In this document: one piece after another, positions 1 through 6,697 of the stretch
Layout of the letters: every line of letters begins with the position of its first letter
How positions within the stretch are numbered: position 1 is the first letter of the stretch
Assembly: GCA_020848315.1 (NCBI GenBank)
Contig: JADLAH010000077.1
Location: 1-16,601 of the forward strand
Length of the DNA stretch: 16,601 nucleotides
Direction: 5' to 3'
DNA from: Chitinophagales bacterium
GTDB lineage: Bacteria; Bacteroidota; Bacteroidia; Chitinophagales; JADIYW01
Program-made: the position numbers and the translations under genes
The notes under the pieces: model-generated
Database searches by the model: none
Told to the model about the DNA's origin: nothing
The model's input: the letters and a program-made list of their open reading frames with translations, nothing else

Positions 1-459
1 AATCGCCAGTGTGAGCAATGTGGTGCGGTGCCAGTCTGTTTTTACACCTTCATGTTCTGAATCCTGAAAATTGATGTGCAGGTGCGGCATGATTTTATCT
101 ACCAGATAAATAAACAGTCCGCCGAGAGAAAACCCGATAATAACCGGTAAAACCACGGAAATCTTATCCGACATGGACAATACCACCTCTTCCGCCGCAA
201 TGCCCGATGCTGCCGCCAGTTTTCGGATAATGCCACCTTCTCCGATTTCAAAAGCGGGAATTATCAGCGACCAGATGCTGGCGGCCACCATCACACCACC
301 CGTAAAACCGAGCATACCGTCGAAAATGGCGCGGTTCATCTTTTTAAAAAAGAACACAAAAGAGGCCCCGAGGGCAGTTACCCCCCAGGTGAACAGGGTC
401 GCATAAAATGCGGCGAGGATTGGATTGATGGTTTCAAAATAATGGATGACAGATTGCAT
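1..459 (-). CDS. ZIP-family metal transporter, GufA-like (partial, C-terminus beyond the window)
   Basis: The minus strand is open from an ATG at 457-459 to the window edge, giving 153 of an expected roughly 270 residues. The visible part has three hydrophobic segments at about residues 13-37, 47-70 and 100-121. A glycine-rich stretch G51-F-T-G-G-V-M-V-A-A lies in the second, and a His-containing loop M124-P-H-L-H follows the third. This is the N-terminal pattern of ZIP transporters of the GufA/ZupT type, which import Zn, Fe or Mn across the inner membrane. The metal-binding helices 4 and 5 (the HNxPEG-type motif) would lie in the missing part, so the metal cannot be inferred. The gene diverges from a DtxR/MntR-type regulator with a 107-bp AT-rich gap, which suggests that the regulator controls it. 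The family call rests on N-terminal similarity only. Confidence 0.8.
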   Translation of the reverse strand, partial: MQSVIHYFETINPILAAFYATLFTWGVTALGASFVFFFKKMNRAIFDGMLGFTGGVMVAASIWSLIIPAFEIGEGGIIRKLAAASGIAAEEVVLSMSDKISVVLPVIIGFSLGGLFIYLVDKIMPHLHINFQDSEHEGVKTDWHRTTLLTLAI

Positions 460-538
460 GGCAGGTGGATTTTTTGCAGATTTTTTCAGAAATATTACAC
501 AATAATAAAATTCGTTTTTTTAATTTAAAACTAATTTT

Positions 539-554
539 TTTAGCTTTGACTAAA
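539..554 (+). promoter_or_regulatory. Candidate metalloregulator operator over a Bacteroidota -7 box
   Basis: TAGCTTTG at 541-548 matches the Bacteroidota -7 consensus TAnnTTTG and lies 18 bp before the ATG at 567. An interrupted dyad TTTAG-N6-CTAAA (539-543 and 550-554) is centred on it. DtxR/MntR-type operators are AT-rich dyads with TTAG...CTAA ends, so bound protein here would cover the promoter, as in autorepression. The arms are short and the region is AT-rich, so chance is possible. No good -33 element is visible. A weaker minus-strand -7 match (TATTATTG, 500-507) could serve the transporter. Confidence 0.35.
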
Positions 555-566
555 TTTTATTTTTTT

Positions 567-1232
567 ATGTTAAGTTCTGTAGAAGAAAATTATCTGAAAT
601 ATATCTTTCAACTGAGCGAATATTCAGTGAATGGCGTGGTGAAAACAAATGACCTCGCTTATAAGCTCGAATATTCGGCGGCTTCCGTGACAGATATGCT
701 GAAAAAACTGGCAGATAAGAAGCTGGTGTCGTATAAAAAGTATTACGGCGTTTCGCTCACCAAGTCAGGCCAACAGATAGCGGTACATGTGTTGCGCAAG
801 CATCGTTTGTGGGAAACCTTTCTCGTAAAGAAACTCAAATTCACGTGGGATAAAATTCACGATATCGCAGAGCAGCTCGAACATATCCAGTCGGATGAGT
901 TGATAGATAAAATGGATGAATACCTCGGATATCCTAAGTTTGACCCGCACGGCGACCCGATTCCGAACAAAAACGGAACCATTTCCGTGCCGAATGTCAT
1001 TTGTCTGGCCGACGCGAAACTGAAAAAGACGTATCTGCTGGCGAATGTCAACGACGATTCCGCCGCTTTTCTTAAGTACCTGAATAAGATACAGTTGCAG
1101 CTCGGCGATAAGCTCCGTATTCTGGAAAAAGAGGAATTCGATGAAACCATCCGGATAGCCGTCAATGAAAAACAGCAATATGTTATCAGCCGGGAAGCCG
1201 CGCTGAATATGTTTGTCAAAGAAAGTAAATAG
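567..1232 (+). CDS. DtxR/MntR-family metal-dependent transcriptional regulator
   Basis: This 221-residue protein is a metal-responsive repressor of the DtxR/MntR family. Residues 1-65 form the winged helix (the helix Y36-S-A-A-S-V-T-D-M-L is the likely recognition helix). Residues 70-125 form the dimerisation and metal-binding part, and 140-221 a C-terminal FeoA/SH3-like domain, so it has the long DtxR architecture. Ligands like those of MntR are visible at H79 (RKHRL), E102, E105 and H106 (AEQLEH), and a Y122-P-K-F-D-P-H-G-D-P-I-P segment recalls the conserved NPxGNPIP of the family. The N-terminal ligand positions differ: N8 and K11 stand where MntR of Bacillus has D8 and E11. The ATG at 567 was chosen because family members begin just before the (S/E)EExYL motif. 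An earlier ATG at 465 would add 34 Phe/Lys/Leu-rich residues unlike the family and would start upstream of the -7 box. Iron or manganese is the likely effector. Confidence 0.9.
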   Translation: MLSSVEENYLKYIFQLSEYSVNGVVKTNDLAYKLEYSAASVTDMLKKLADKKLVSYKKYYGVSLTKSGQQIAVHVLRKHRLWETFLVKKLKFTWDKIHDIAEQLEHIQSDELIDKMDEYLGYPKFDPHGDPIPNKNGTISVPNVICLADAKLKKTYLLANVNDDSAAFLKYLNKIQLQLGDKLRILEKEEFDETIRIAVNEKQQYVISREAALNMFVKESK

Positions 1233-1257
1233 TTAACTTGCACCCAGGAATATTGCC

Positions 1258-1989
1258 ATGAGTGTACATATCAGCACGATAGCGGATTTACCGGTACCGG
1301 TAAAAATCATAGTGGAGGCAAGGTCGTCTTCCAGAGTGGCATTGGGCAAAAAGGAGATTATCATCAGATTGCCGAAGCATATTTCTGTGGTGGACAAGGA
1401 AAAGACGCTGCAACAGTTTTTGCGTTGGGCCCGGCAACAGATTCACCAGAAAAGTTATTATCAGGCCCAACTCCAGCATATTTCCCATTATCACGAACGG
1501 ACGCTGAAGATTCTGGAAGAATCATTTCAGATAGAAATCGCTTATCACGAAGCAGGGCGTAATAAATTAAGCTACCGCGGTGATAATACGCTGAGAATTT
1601 ATCTCCGGGAATCGATGCCCGAACAAGACAGGGTAGCCGAAGTGCAACGCTTCCTGCTGCGTTTTACCGAACGCTATTTTTTACCTAAAATTCAACAGCG
1701 AACGCTGGCCTGGAACGAACGCCATTTCCAGGAAAAGATAGAAAAGATAGAACTGAAACATACGACTTCCCGCTGGGGCAGTTGTTCCTCTACCCGGAGG
1801 CTGACTTTTTCCACCAAACTGTTGTTGCTTCCCGAGCATATCATCGACTATGTTATCGTGCACGAGCTGGCGCATCTCCGTCAGATGAACCATTCTCCGC
1901 GCTTCTGGAAAGAAGTGGAACAGGCGATGCCGGATTATAAAATCCGCCGTGAATGGCTCAAAAAACACGGACATACCATAGATTTTTAA
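1258..1989 (+). CDS. YgjP-like zinc metallopeptidase domain protein (DUF45/M48-like)
   Basis: The 243-residue protein has the signature of the YgjP-like family. It carries R172-W-G-S-C-S-S, which precedes the active site in this family, then V201-H-E-L-A-H with H202, E203 and H206 as the HExxH zinc and catalytic residues, and the downstream N211-H-S-P-R-F-W with H212 as the probable third ligand. The C-terminal W-L-K-K-H-G is also typical. There is no signal peptide or membrane segment, so it is presumably cytoplasmic. Substrates of this family are not well established. An AGGAA at 1246-1250 lies 7 bp before the ATG. It starts 25 bp after the DtxR-type gene and may be cotranscribed with it, although nothing in the protein links it to metal uptake. 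Confidence 0.88.
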   Translation: MSVHISTIADLPVPVKIIVEARSSSRVALGKKEIIIRLPKHISVVDKEKTLQQFLRWARQQIHQKSYYQAQLQHISHYHERTLKILEESFQIEIAYHEAGRNKLSYRGDNTLRIYLRESMPEQDRVAEVQRFLLRFTERYFLPKIQQRTLAWNERHFQEKIEKIELKHTTSRWGSCSSTRRLTFSTKLLLLPEHIIDYVIVHELAHLRQMNHSPRFWKEVEQAMPDYKIRREWLKKHGHTIDF

Positions 1990-2036
1990 GAAGTTGTTGT
2001 CTTTGTCCACTGTCATGCGAACAACAAATAATATGC

Positions 2037-2044
2037 TATCTTTA
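2037..2044 (+). promoter_or_regulatory. Possible -7 element just before the lipoprotein gene
   Basis: TATCTTTA matches seven of the eight positions of the loose TAnnTTTG box and ends only four bases before the ATG at 2049. If used, transcription would begin at about the start codon. A TTTG at 2002-2005 is too far upstream for a normal -33 element. The call is tentative. Confidence 0.25.
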
Positions 2045-2048
2045 CAGC

Positions 2049-2606
2049 ATGAAAAACGTGTCGTTTCAGCAATGGATGGTTTTGGTAATCGTCACCCTGC
2101 TTTTCTCTGCCTGTAAGTACAGTGAGGAACCAACGGTGTATAAAGGAAAAGACGTAGAAATAGCGTATCCGTCTTATTTGTCGGAGGCAGAAGGTGTTTA
2201 TCCGATGAAAAACGCACTCGTGCAGGCAAAAAATGACTACAGAGATGTGTATTTTATCCTGGTGGACCACGGTATGAAACCCGGCGACAACGGCTTTGAA
2301 CTGATGTTTGATTCCATCACGACACAGTTGAAACGCAATCTGAGGGAGGTGAAAATCGAATCGCCGGATACCATGTTTGTAACGGCCAATCAACTGAAAG
2401 TGAAAGAAGCCCGTTTTTCCGGCATTTTGTCTTCCGAAAAGCAAGACCACCGATTTTTGTTTCTGATAGATGTGTTTGAAACGCCGGAAGGACATATTTA
2501 CCAAACAGCGGGTTGGCTGTTCCGTCACAAGCAGCATTTGTGGCTGGAAGATCTGAAAACGGCGGCTTATTCCCTGAAAAAATCGTCGCCTCCTGCTGAG
2601 CAGTAA
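2049..2606 (+). CDS. Predicted lipoprotein of unknown function
   Basis: The ATG at 2049 gives 185 residues beginning with a lipoprotein signal. A hydrophobic run (V11-L-V-I-V-T-L-L) ends in the lipobox F19-S-A-C, with C22 as the lipidated residue. The mature part is a compact, charged domain of about 160 residues, with alternating strands and helices suggested by segments such as D58-V-Y-F-I-L-V-D and F-L-F-L-I-D-V-F. The end (W-L-F-R-H-K-Q-H-L-W) resembles the last strand and helix of small beta-alpha folds seen in secreted Bacteroidota proteins. I do not recognise the family. A start 96 bp upstream is possible but would place an unlikely Cys-rich stretch before the signal. The gene lies 59 bp after the metallopeptidase gene and 45 bp before the isomerase gene. 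A shared role with either is not evident. Confidence 0.7.
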   Translation: MKNVSFQQWMVLVIVTLLFSACKYSEEPTVYKGKDVEIAYPSYLSEAEGVYPMKNALVQAKNDYRDVYFILVDHGMKPGDNGFELMFDSITTQLKRNLREVKIESPDTMFVTANQLKVKEARFSGILSSEKQDHRFLFLIDVFETPEGHIYQTAGWLFRHKQHLWLEDLKTAAYSLKKSSPPAEQ

Positions 2607-2651
2607 ACATTCGGCCTGTTTCATTGTTTAAACCTTATTATTTATCACCGC

Positions 2652-3686
2652 TTGAATACATCAGAAAATATATCCGCATCCGACCCGACAGCCGCCGAAC
2701 GCAAACAGGATCATATCCAGCTCGCGTTTCAGTCGCAGGTCGAGAGCATGCACATTGACCGCAGATTCTCGTATGAACCGCTATTGTCCGCTCATCCGAC
2801 CGGTGATTTGTCCCCTTTTTCTTTCTTGGGAAAAACGCTGCGCACTCCGATCTGGGTATCGAGCATGACAGGCGGAACAGAAAAAGCTTTTCAGATCAAT
2901 AGCAATCTGGCACGTGCCTGCAGGCAGTTCGGGATGGGCATGGGCCTCGGTTCCTGTCGCTCGCTCTTGTATGGCAATGAGCGACTGCAGGATTTCGATT
3001 TCCGCAACATCATCGGGAACGACCTGCCGTTCTATGCCAACATCGGTATTGCACAGCTGGAAATATTGCAGCAGCAAAACGCCTTTCAGAAAATTGATGA
3101 ACTGACAGACAAACTGCAGGCAGATGGTATTATTATTCACGTAAATCCGCTGCAGGAATGGCTGCAACCCGAAGGAGACAAGATTACACAGGCTCCGATA
3201 GACACCATCCGCAGGTTTTTAGACACTACCACACAAAAAGTGATTATCAAGGAAGTGGGCCAAGGTTTTGGCAAAGAAAGCCTGCGCGCACTGATGCAGC
3301 TTCCGGTGGAAGCCATTGAATTTGCCGCACATGGCGGAACTAATTTCTCTAAAATGGAGCTGCTGCGCGGCGATCAGCAGAAGTTGGAAGTATACAGACA
3401 AATAGCGCAAATCGGGCACAGCGCAGAAGAAATGGTCAGCATATTCAACGAACTGAAAGAAGAACTCGGAGATAAAGTACAGTGTCAGCAATATATTATT
3501 TCCGGCGGCGTTAAACATTTTTTAGATGGGTATTATCTGACCGAAAAAATCAATGCGGTGGCTGTGTACGGACAAGCATCCGGCCTCCTGAAATACGCGG
3601 AGCAATCCTACGAAGTGCTGGAGCAGTATCTGACCTACCAGGCGGAAGGATTGAAACTTGCCAAGGCATTTTTTAAAGTCAGATAA
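2652..3686 (+). CDS. fni: Type 2 isopentenyl-diphosphate delta-isomerase (FMN-dependent)
   Basis: This 344-residue protein interconverts isopentenyl and dimethylallyl diphosphate, using reduced FMN and Mg in a TIM-barrel fold. Family signatures occur in order: E16-R-K-Q-D-H near the N-terminus (the RKDEH substrate/FMN element), M72-T-G-G, the active-site segment H163-V-N-P-L-Q-E-W with P173-E-G-D, K200-E-V-G, H227-G-G-T-N-F and a late glycine-rich I-S-G-G-V phosphate-binding loop. The length fits the family (about 330-350). The start is a TTG at 2652. It is favoured because the RKQDH element must be included and the next ATG (residue 33) would remove it. No in-frame ATG precedes it closely. 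The gene belongs with the HMG-CoA reductase and GHMP kinase downstream, although a DUF559 gene and repeats now lie between them. Confidence 0.93.
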   Translation: MNTSENISASDPTAAERKQDHIQLAFQSQVESMHIDRRFSYEPLLSAHPTGDLSPFSFLGKTLRTPIWVSSMTGGTEKAFQINSNLARACRQFGMGMGLGSCRSLLYGNERLQDFDFRNIIGNDLPFYANIGIAQLEILQQQNAFQKIDELTDKLQADGIIIHVNPLQEWLQPEGDKITQAPIDTIRRFLDTTTQKVIIKEVGQGFGKESLRALMQLPVEAIEFAAHGGTNFSKMELLRGDQQKLEVYRQIAQIGHSAEEMVSIFNELKEELGDKVQCQQYIISGGVKHFLDGYYLTEKINAVAVYGQASGLLKYAEQSYEVLEQYLTYQAEGLKLAKAFFKVR

Positions 3687-3702
3687 TGTATGTTTTCATC
3701 AT

Positions 3703-4074
3703 ATGGAAATTAATCAGCAAATTCATAATCTAAATTATTTAAAAGAAACCAGACAGGCATTAAGAAATAATCCCACTCGAGCAGAGCAGTTATTATGGAA
3801 GCAGCTGAAAGGGAAAAAGTTAAAAAACACAAAATTCAGAAGACAACATAGTATTGCAAATTTCATTGTTGATTTTTACTGTGCAGAGAAGAAATTAGCT
3901 ATAGAAATTGACGGAGGTATACATGATAGGGCGGACATAAAAATGAAAGACGCAGAGAAAACGAAAACATTGGACTATTATAATATCAGGCTGCTGAGGT
4001 TTAACAATGAAGAGATTTTTGATAATATGAACAACGTATTAAAAACAATAGAGCAACATATTTCACAAGAATAA
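3703..4074 (+). CDS. DUF559-domain endonuclease-like protein
   Basis: The 123-residue protein has the compact DUF559 fold, related to very-short-patch-repair (Vsr) and PD-(D/E)XK nucleases. The sequence R17-x-x-L-R-N-N-P-T-x-A-E-x-x-L-W is the usual N-terminal element. It is followed by F-R-R-Q-H-S-I-A-N-F-I-V-D-F-Y-C, then A-I-E-I-D-G-G-I-H, in which D and E-x-D supply the likely metal ligands, and an R-L-L-R-F-N-N-E-E-I end. The cellular role of these small proteins is not established. They are frequent in Bacteroidota, commonly as solitary genes. The ATG at 3703 matches the family start; 3658 would overlap the isomerase gene. The gene is clearly more AT-rich than its neighbours and lies 16 bp after the isomerase stop, followed by a stem-loop and two palindromic repeats, which suggests insertion into the mevalonate cluster. 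Confidence 0.85.
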   Translation: MEINQQIHNLNYLKETRQALRNNPTRAEQLLWKQLKGKKLKNTKFRRQHSIANFIVDFYCAEKKLAIEIDGGIHDRADIKMKDAEKTKTLDYYNIRLLRFNNEEIFDNMNNVLKTIEQHISQE

Positions 4075-4095
4075 ACAAGACATCCGAAACAAAAT

Positions 4096-4139
4096 AACGG
4101 CCTGTGAAAGGAAATCTTAGCAGTATATCACGGACCGTT
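4096..4139 (+). repeat. Imperfect stem-loop after the DUF559 gene
   Basis: AACGGCCTGTGA (4096-4107) pairs with TCACGGACCGTT (4128-4139) over 12 positions with one mismatch and one G-T pair. The loop is 20 nt. It directly precedes the first GC-rich palindrome. It lacks a T-run, so it is not an obvious terminator. Confidence 0.45.
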
Positions 4140-4140
4140 T

Positions 4141-4174
4141 CCCCTCCTGATTGAGGAGGGGACTAAGGGGAGGT
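4141..4174 (+). repeat. REP-like palindromic unit A (plus orientation)
   Basis: A perfect hairpin CCCCTCCT-GATTG-AGGAGGGG (4141-4161) is followed by the tail ACTAAGGGGAGGT. This is the form of short palindromic repeats scattered through many Bacteroidota genomes. Unit B at 4203-4237 is the same design in reverse, so the two form a facing pair of the kind found in bacterial interspersed mosaic elements. Confidence 0.7.
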
Positions 4175-4202
4175 AAAAATGAAAAAGCAAACAACCGCAA
4201 TA

Positions 4203-4237
4203 ACCACCACCTAACCTCCTCCTTCAAAAGGAGGAGG
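4203..4237 (-). repeat. REP-like palindromic unit B (minus orientation)
   Basis: On the plus strand ACCACCACCTAA (4203-4214) leads into a perfect hairpin with 10-bp arms, CCTCCTCCTT-CAA-AAGGAGGAGG (4215-4237). Read on the minus strand it is a hairpin followed by a TTAGGTGGTGGT tail, matching the hairpin-plus-CTAAGGGGAGGT design of unit A in the opposite orientation. The two units are separated by 28 bp. The remaining bases up to the next gene (4238-4310) are AT-rich with no recognisable promoter. Confidence 0.7.
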
Positions 4238-4310
4238 AACCGGTAGCGATAAAACTAAATGGTTCGTACACAAATAAACTGGCAATAAAATCAGTTAAAA
4301 ATAAAAAAAC

Positions 4311-5630
4311 ATGAAAAACATATCCGGATATTCCAAACTAAGCAAAGAACAGAAGATCGACTGGCTGGTGAAAAACTACCTTCACGAAGACGAGCAGGCA
4401 AAACACGAACTGATTTCCTACTGGCACCAGGACCTTGAGACACAGAAAACCCTGGATGAGTTTTCAGAGAACACCATTACCAATTACTTCTTCCCGTTTT
4501 CGGTAGCGCCTAATTTCCTTATCAACGGCGAATGGTATTGTATGCCGATGGCGATAGAAGAAAGTTCGGTGGTGGCAGCCATGTCCAATGCGGCCAAATT
4601 CTGGAGCGAGCGAGGTGGATTTAAAACAGAAATCATCGGAACCACAAAAATTGGTCAGGTACACTTTCTGTATCAGGGCGATATAGCAAAACTGAAAGCA
4701 GATTTCCCGCAGATAAAGGCGCAATTGCTCGAAGGCAGTAAATATATTACGTATAATATGGAGCAGCGCGGCGGCGGCGTGCTCGACATGGAGTTAATAG
4801 ACATGACACAGCACGAGCCGGGTTATTTCCAGCTGAAAGTGTCCTTTGAAACCTGCGATTCTATGGGTGCCAATTTCATTAACACCTGTCTGGAAGAATA
4901 CGCGACATCACTGAAGGAAACCGTAGGTAAAAATCCGGAATATGGCATTGTGAAAATTATCATGTCCATCGTATCCAACTATACGCCGCAGTCACTGGCC
5001 CGCGCGACGGTATCCTGCAAAGTGGAGGAGCTCGGCAATTTCGGCGCTATTACAGCGCAAGAGTTTGCAGAGAAATTTCGCATGGCTGTGAAGATTGCCG
5101 AAGTAGATCCGCATCGTGCTACCACGCACAACAAAGGTATCTATAATGGGGTGGACGCTGTTATCATTGCAACGGGAAATGACTTCCGCGCCGTCGAAGC
5201 CTGCGGACATACTTATGCCGCACGCAATGGCAGCTACGGGTCGCTGACCCACTGCAAAGTGGAAAACGGCATCTTCACTTTCTGGATAGATCTGCCGCTG
5301 GCAGTAGGCACCGTGGGCGGCCTCACACAACTGCATCCACTGGTGAAACGCAGTATGCAAATTCTGGGCAATCCCGATGCAAAGCAACTGATGCAGATTT
5401 GTGCAGTGGCTGGACTGGCACAGAATTTTGCCGCGTTGAGAGCGCTGACGACTGTCGGTATACAACAGGGACACATGAAAATGCACCTGCTGAATATCTT
5501 GAAACACTATGATGCTACGGAGGAAGAAAAGGAATACGCACTGGAATATTTCAAGGATAAAGTTGTTTCTTTCACCACTACCCGCGTGATGCTGGAACAG
5601 TACAGAAGCGCTAAAAAAGAAGTGAAATAA
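4311..5630 (+). CDS. mvaA: Class II hydroxymethylglutaryl-CoA reductase
   Basis: The 439-residue cytosolic enzyme reduces HMG-CoA to mevalonate, the committed step of the mevalonate pathway. It is a bacterial class II form with no membrane domain. Catalytic residues align with the Pseudomonas mevalonii enzyme: E83 (A81-I-E-E-S-S), K275 (H-N-K-G-I), D291 (A-T-G-N-D) and H388 (Q-G-H-M) correspond to E83, K267, D283 and H381. The substrate-binding ENxI...NFLING segment (residues 53-73), D183-S-M-G-A-N, the N-G-x-D-A-V-I-I-A-T-G-N-D-F-R-A-V-E-A block and A331-V-G-T-V-G-G are all intact. Cofactor preference (NADH or NADPH) cannot be read with confidence. The GHMP kinase gene follows after 29 bp and is probably in the same transcript. 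Upstream lies the repeat pair rather than a clear promoter. Confidence 0.96.
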   Translation: MKNISGYSKLSKEQKIDWLVKNYLHEDEQAKHELISYWHQDLETQKTLDEFSENTITNYFFPFSVAPNFLINGEWYCMPMAIEESSVVAAMSNAAKFWSERGGFKTEIIGTTKIGQVHFLYQGDIAKLKADFPQIKAQLLEGSKYITYNMEQRGGGVLDMELIDMTQHEPGYFQLKVSFETCDSMGANFINTCLEEYATSLKETVGKNPEYGIVKIIMSIVSNYTPQSLARATVSCKVEELGNFGAITAQEFAEKFRMAVKIAEVDPHRATTHNKGIYNGVDAVIIATGNDFRAVEACGHTYAARNGSYGSLTHCKVENGIFTFWIDLPLAVGTVGGLTQLHPLVKRSMQILGNPDAKQLMQICAVAGLAQNFAALRALTTVGIQQGHMKMHLLNILKHYDATEEEKEYALEYFKDKVVSFTTTRVMLEQYRSAKKEVK

Positions 5631-5659
5631 GCACCATTCCGCCACTCAGAAATCATACA

Positions 5660-6559
5660 ATGACCCATACTTTTCGTGCTAACGGAAAACTCTTACTCAG
5701 CAGCGAATACTTCATCCTGGATGGTGCCGTCGGACTGGCATTGCCTACCAGATTCGGACAAACACTCACCGTTGAGACTTCTGCTGAAAAGGGTATTTTC
5801 TGGAAGAGTCAGGATTATGAAAACAAGGTTTGGTTCGAAGCGCAATTTTCCGAATCTCTGGAAATCGTGGCTGCTTCCAATAATGAAACAGCAAAGACAC
5901 TGCAACAAATACTGAGAGCATCCCAAATCTCAAATCCCCAATTTCATATCACGACCACCCTCGATTTTCCGAACAACTGGGGACTCGGTTCTTCGTCTAC
6001 GTTAATCAGTTTGCTGTCGCAATGGACCGGTGTCGAGCCTTACGGATTGCTGGCTGCAACATTCGGAGGCAGCGGGTATGATATTGCCTGCGCCACCGCG
6101 AAACAAGCCATCACCTTCCGGAAAACGCAGATATTGTCGGCACCCGAAGTGCAGGCAGTGGATTTTAATCCGCCGTTTCGTCATCAGTTGTATTTTGTTT
6201 ATCTGGGAAAAAAACAGAACTCCAGGGAAGGCATCAGCCACTATAAAAGTCTCCCTATAGATAAAGCGGACTATATTGAACAGCTGACGGACATCACTTA
6301 CAAAATGGCCGGTGCCATCGACCTCGATGAGTTTGCCTTTTACATTCGATTACATGAAAACCTGATTGCAGACGTGTTGCAGTTGCCCAAAGTAAAAGAC
6401 CTCTATTTTGACGATTTTCCGGGTTCCGTGAAATCGCTCGGTGCCTGGGGCGGTGATTTTGTGCTGGTAGCCTGCGATGAATCACCGGAACTAATTACCA
6501 AATACTTTGTAAATAAAGGCTTTCCTACGGTATTGGATTTCGATACAATGATTTTATAA
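5660..6559 (+). CDS. GYDIA-family GHMP kinase, probable mevalonate-pathway kinase
   Basis: This 299-residue protein belongs to the GHMP small-molecule kinases. K10-L-L-L-S-S-E-Y is motif 1, N105-N-W-G-L-G-S-S-S-T is the ATP phosphate-binding motif 2, and G137-S-G-Y-D-I-A-C gives the subfamily its name and supplies the aspartate (D141) usual for catalysis in the superfamily. The C-terminal motif 3, K258-S-L-G-A-W-G-G-D-F, departs from the normal GxKxSGSG pattern. The family is typical of Bacteroidota. Its place next to HMG-CoA reductase, and near IPP isomerase, argues for phosphorylation of mevalonate or phosphomevalonate, but the substrate is inferred from context only. The ATG at 5660 puts motif 1 at the expected distance from the N-terminus. 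No terminator is visible after the gene. Confidence 0.9.
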   Translation: MTHTFRANGKLLLSSEYFILDGAVGLALPTRFGQTLTVETSAEKGIFWKSQDYENKVWFEAQFSESLEIVAASNNETAKTLQQILRASQISNPQFHITTTLDFPNNWGLGSSSTLISLLSQWTGVEPYGLLAATFGGSGYDIACATAKQAITFRKTQILSAPEVQAVDFNPPFRHQLYFVYLGKKQNSREGISHYKSLPIDKADYIEQLTDITYKMAGAIDLDEFAFYIRLHENLIADVLQLPKVKDLYFDDFPGSVKSLGAWGGDFVLVACDESPELITKYFVNKGFPTVLDFDTMIL

Positions 6560-6584
6560 CCATTTCTTCTTTTTTACACGCGTT

Positions 6585-6592
6585 TAATTTTG
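6585..6592 (+). promoter_or_regulatory. Candidate -7 promoter element for the helicase gene
   Basis: TAATTTTG is an exact match to TAnnTTTG, 26 bp after the kinase stop, and would give a leader of about 100 nt before the ATG at 6698. A second, shorter match (TAATTTG) overlaps its end. There is no clear -33 TTTG. The leader shows no riboswitch-like structure by eye, only a GAAGGGA purine stretch at 6686-6692 that can act as the ribosome binding site. Confidence 0.4.
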
Positions 6593-6697
6593 TAATTTGC
6601 GCAGTTCGCTTTTTGGTGGACAACAAACACAAGGCAACTACTACTACACATATTTGGAACATTATTTGCAATAGATTTATTAATCGAAGGGAATCGA

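Noticed and set aside
173..406. A 77-codon plus-strand frame at the left edge
   Set aside because: It is antisense to the ZIP transporter, whose hydrophobic segments on the minus strand are far more convincing.
465..566. Upstream ATG for the DtxR-type regulator
   Set aside because: The added residues are a Phe/Leu/Lys run encoded by the AT-rich control region, and the start would precede the probable promoter.
2013..2624. A 203-codon minus-strand frame over the lipoprotein gene
   Set aside because: The plus strand carries a good lipoprotein signal and fits the run of plus-strand genes. The minus frame has no family features and spans the promoter region of the neighbour.
4141..4237. The CCTCC/GGAGG hairpins as transcription terminators
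   Set aside because: Neither is followed by a T-run on either strand, and the two share a tail sequence in opposite orientation, which fits a repeat family better.
4141..4237. CRISPR array
   Set aside because: There are only two diverged, inverted units with one spacing, no regular direct repeats and no cas genes.
4992..5645. A 217-codon minus-strand frame over HMG-CoA reductase
   Set aside because: It is antisense to a conserved catalytic region of the reductase. Its His/Cys/Gln-rich translation is typical of shadow frames.
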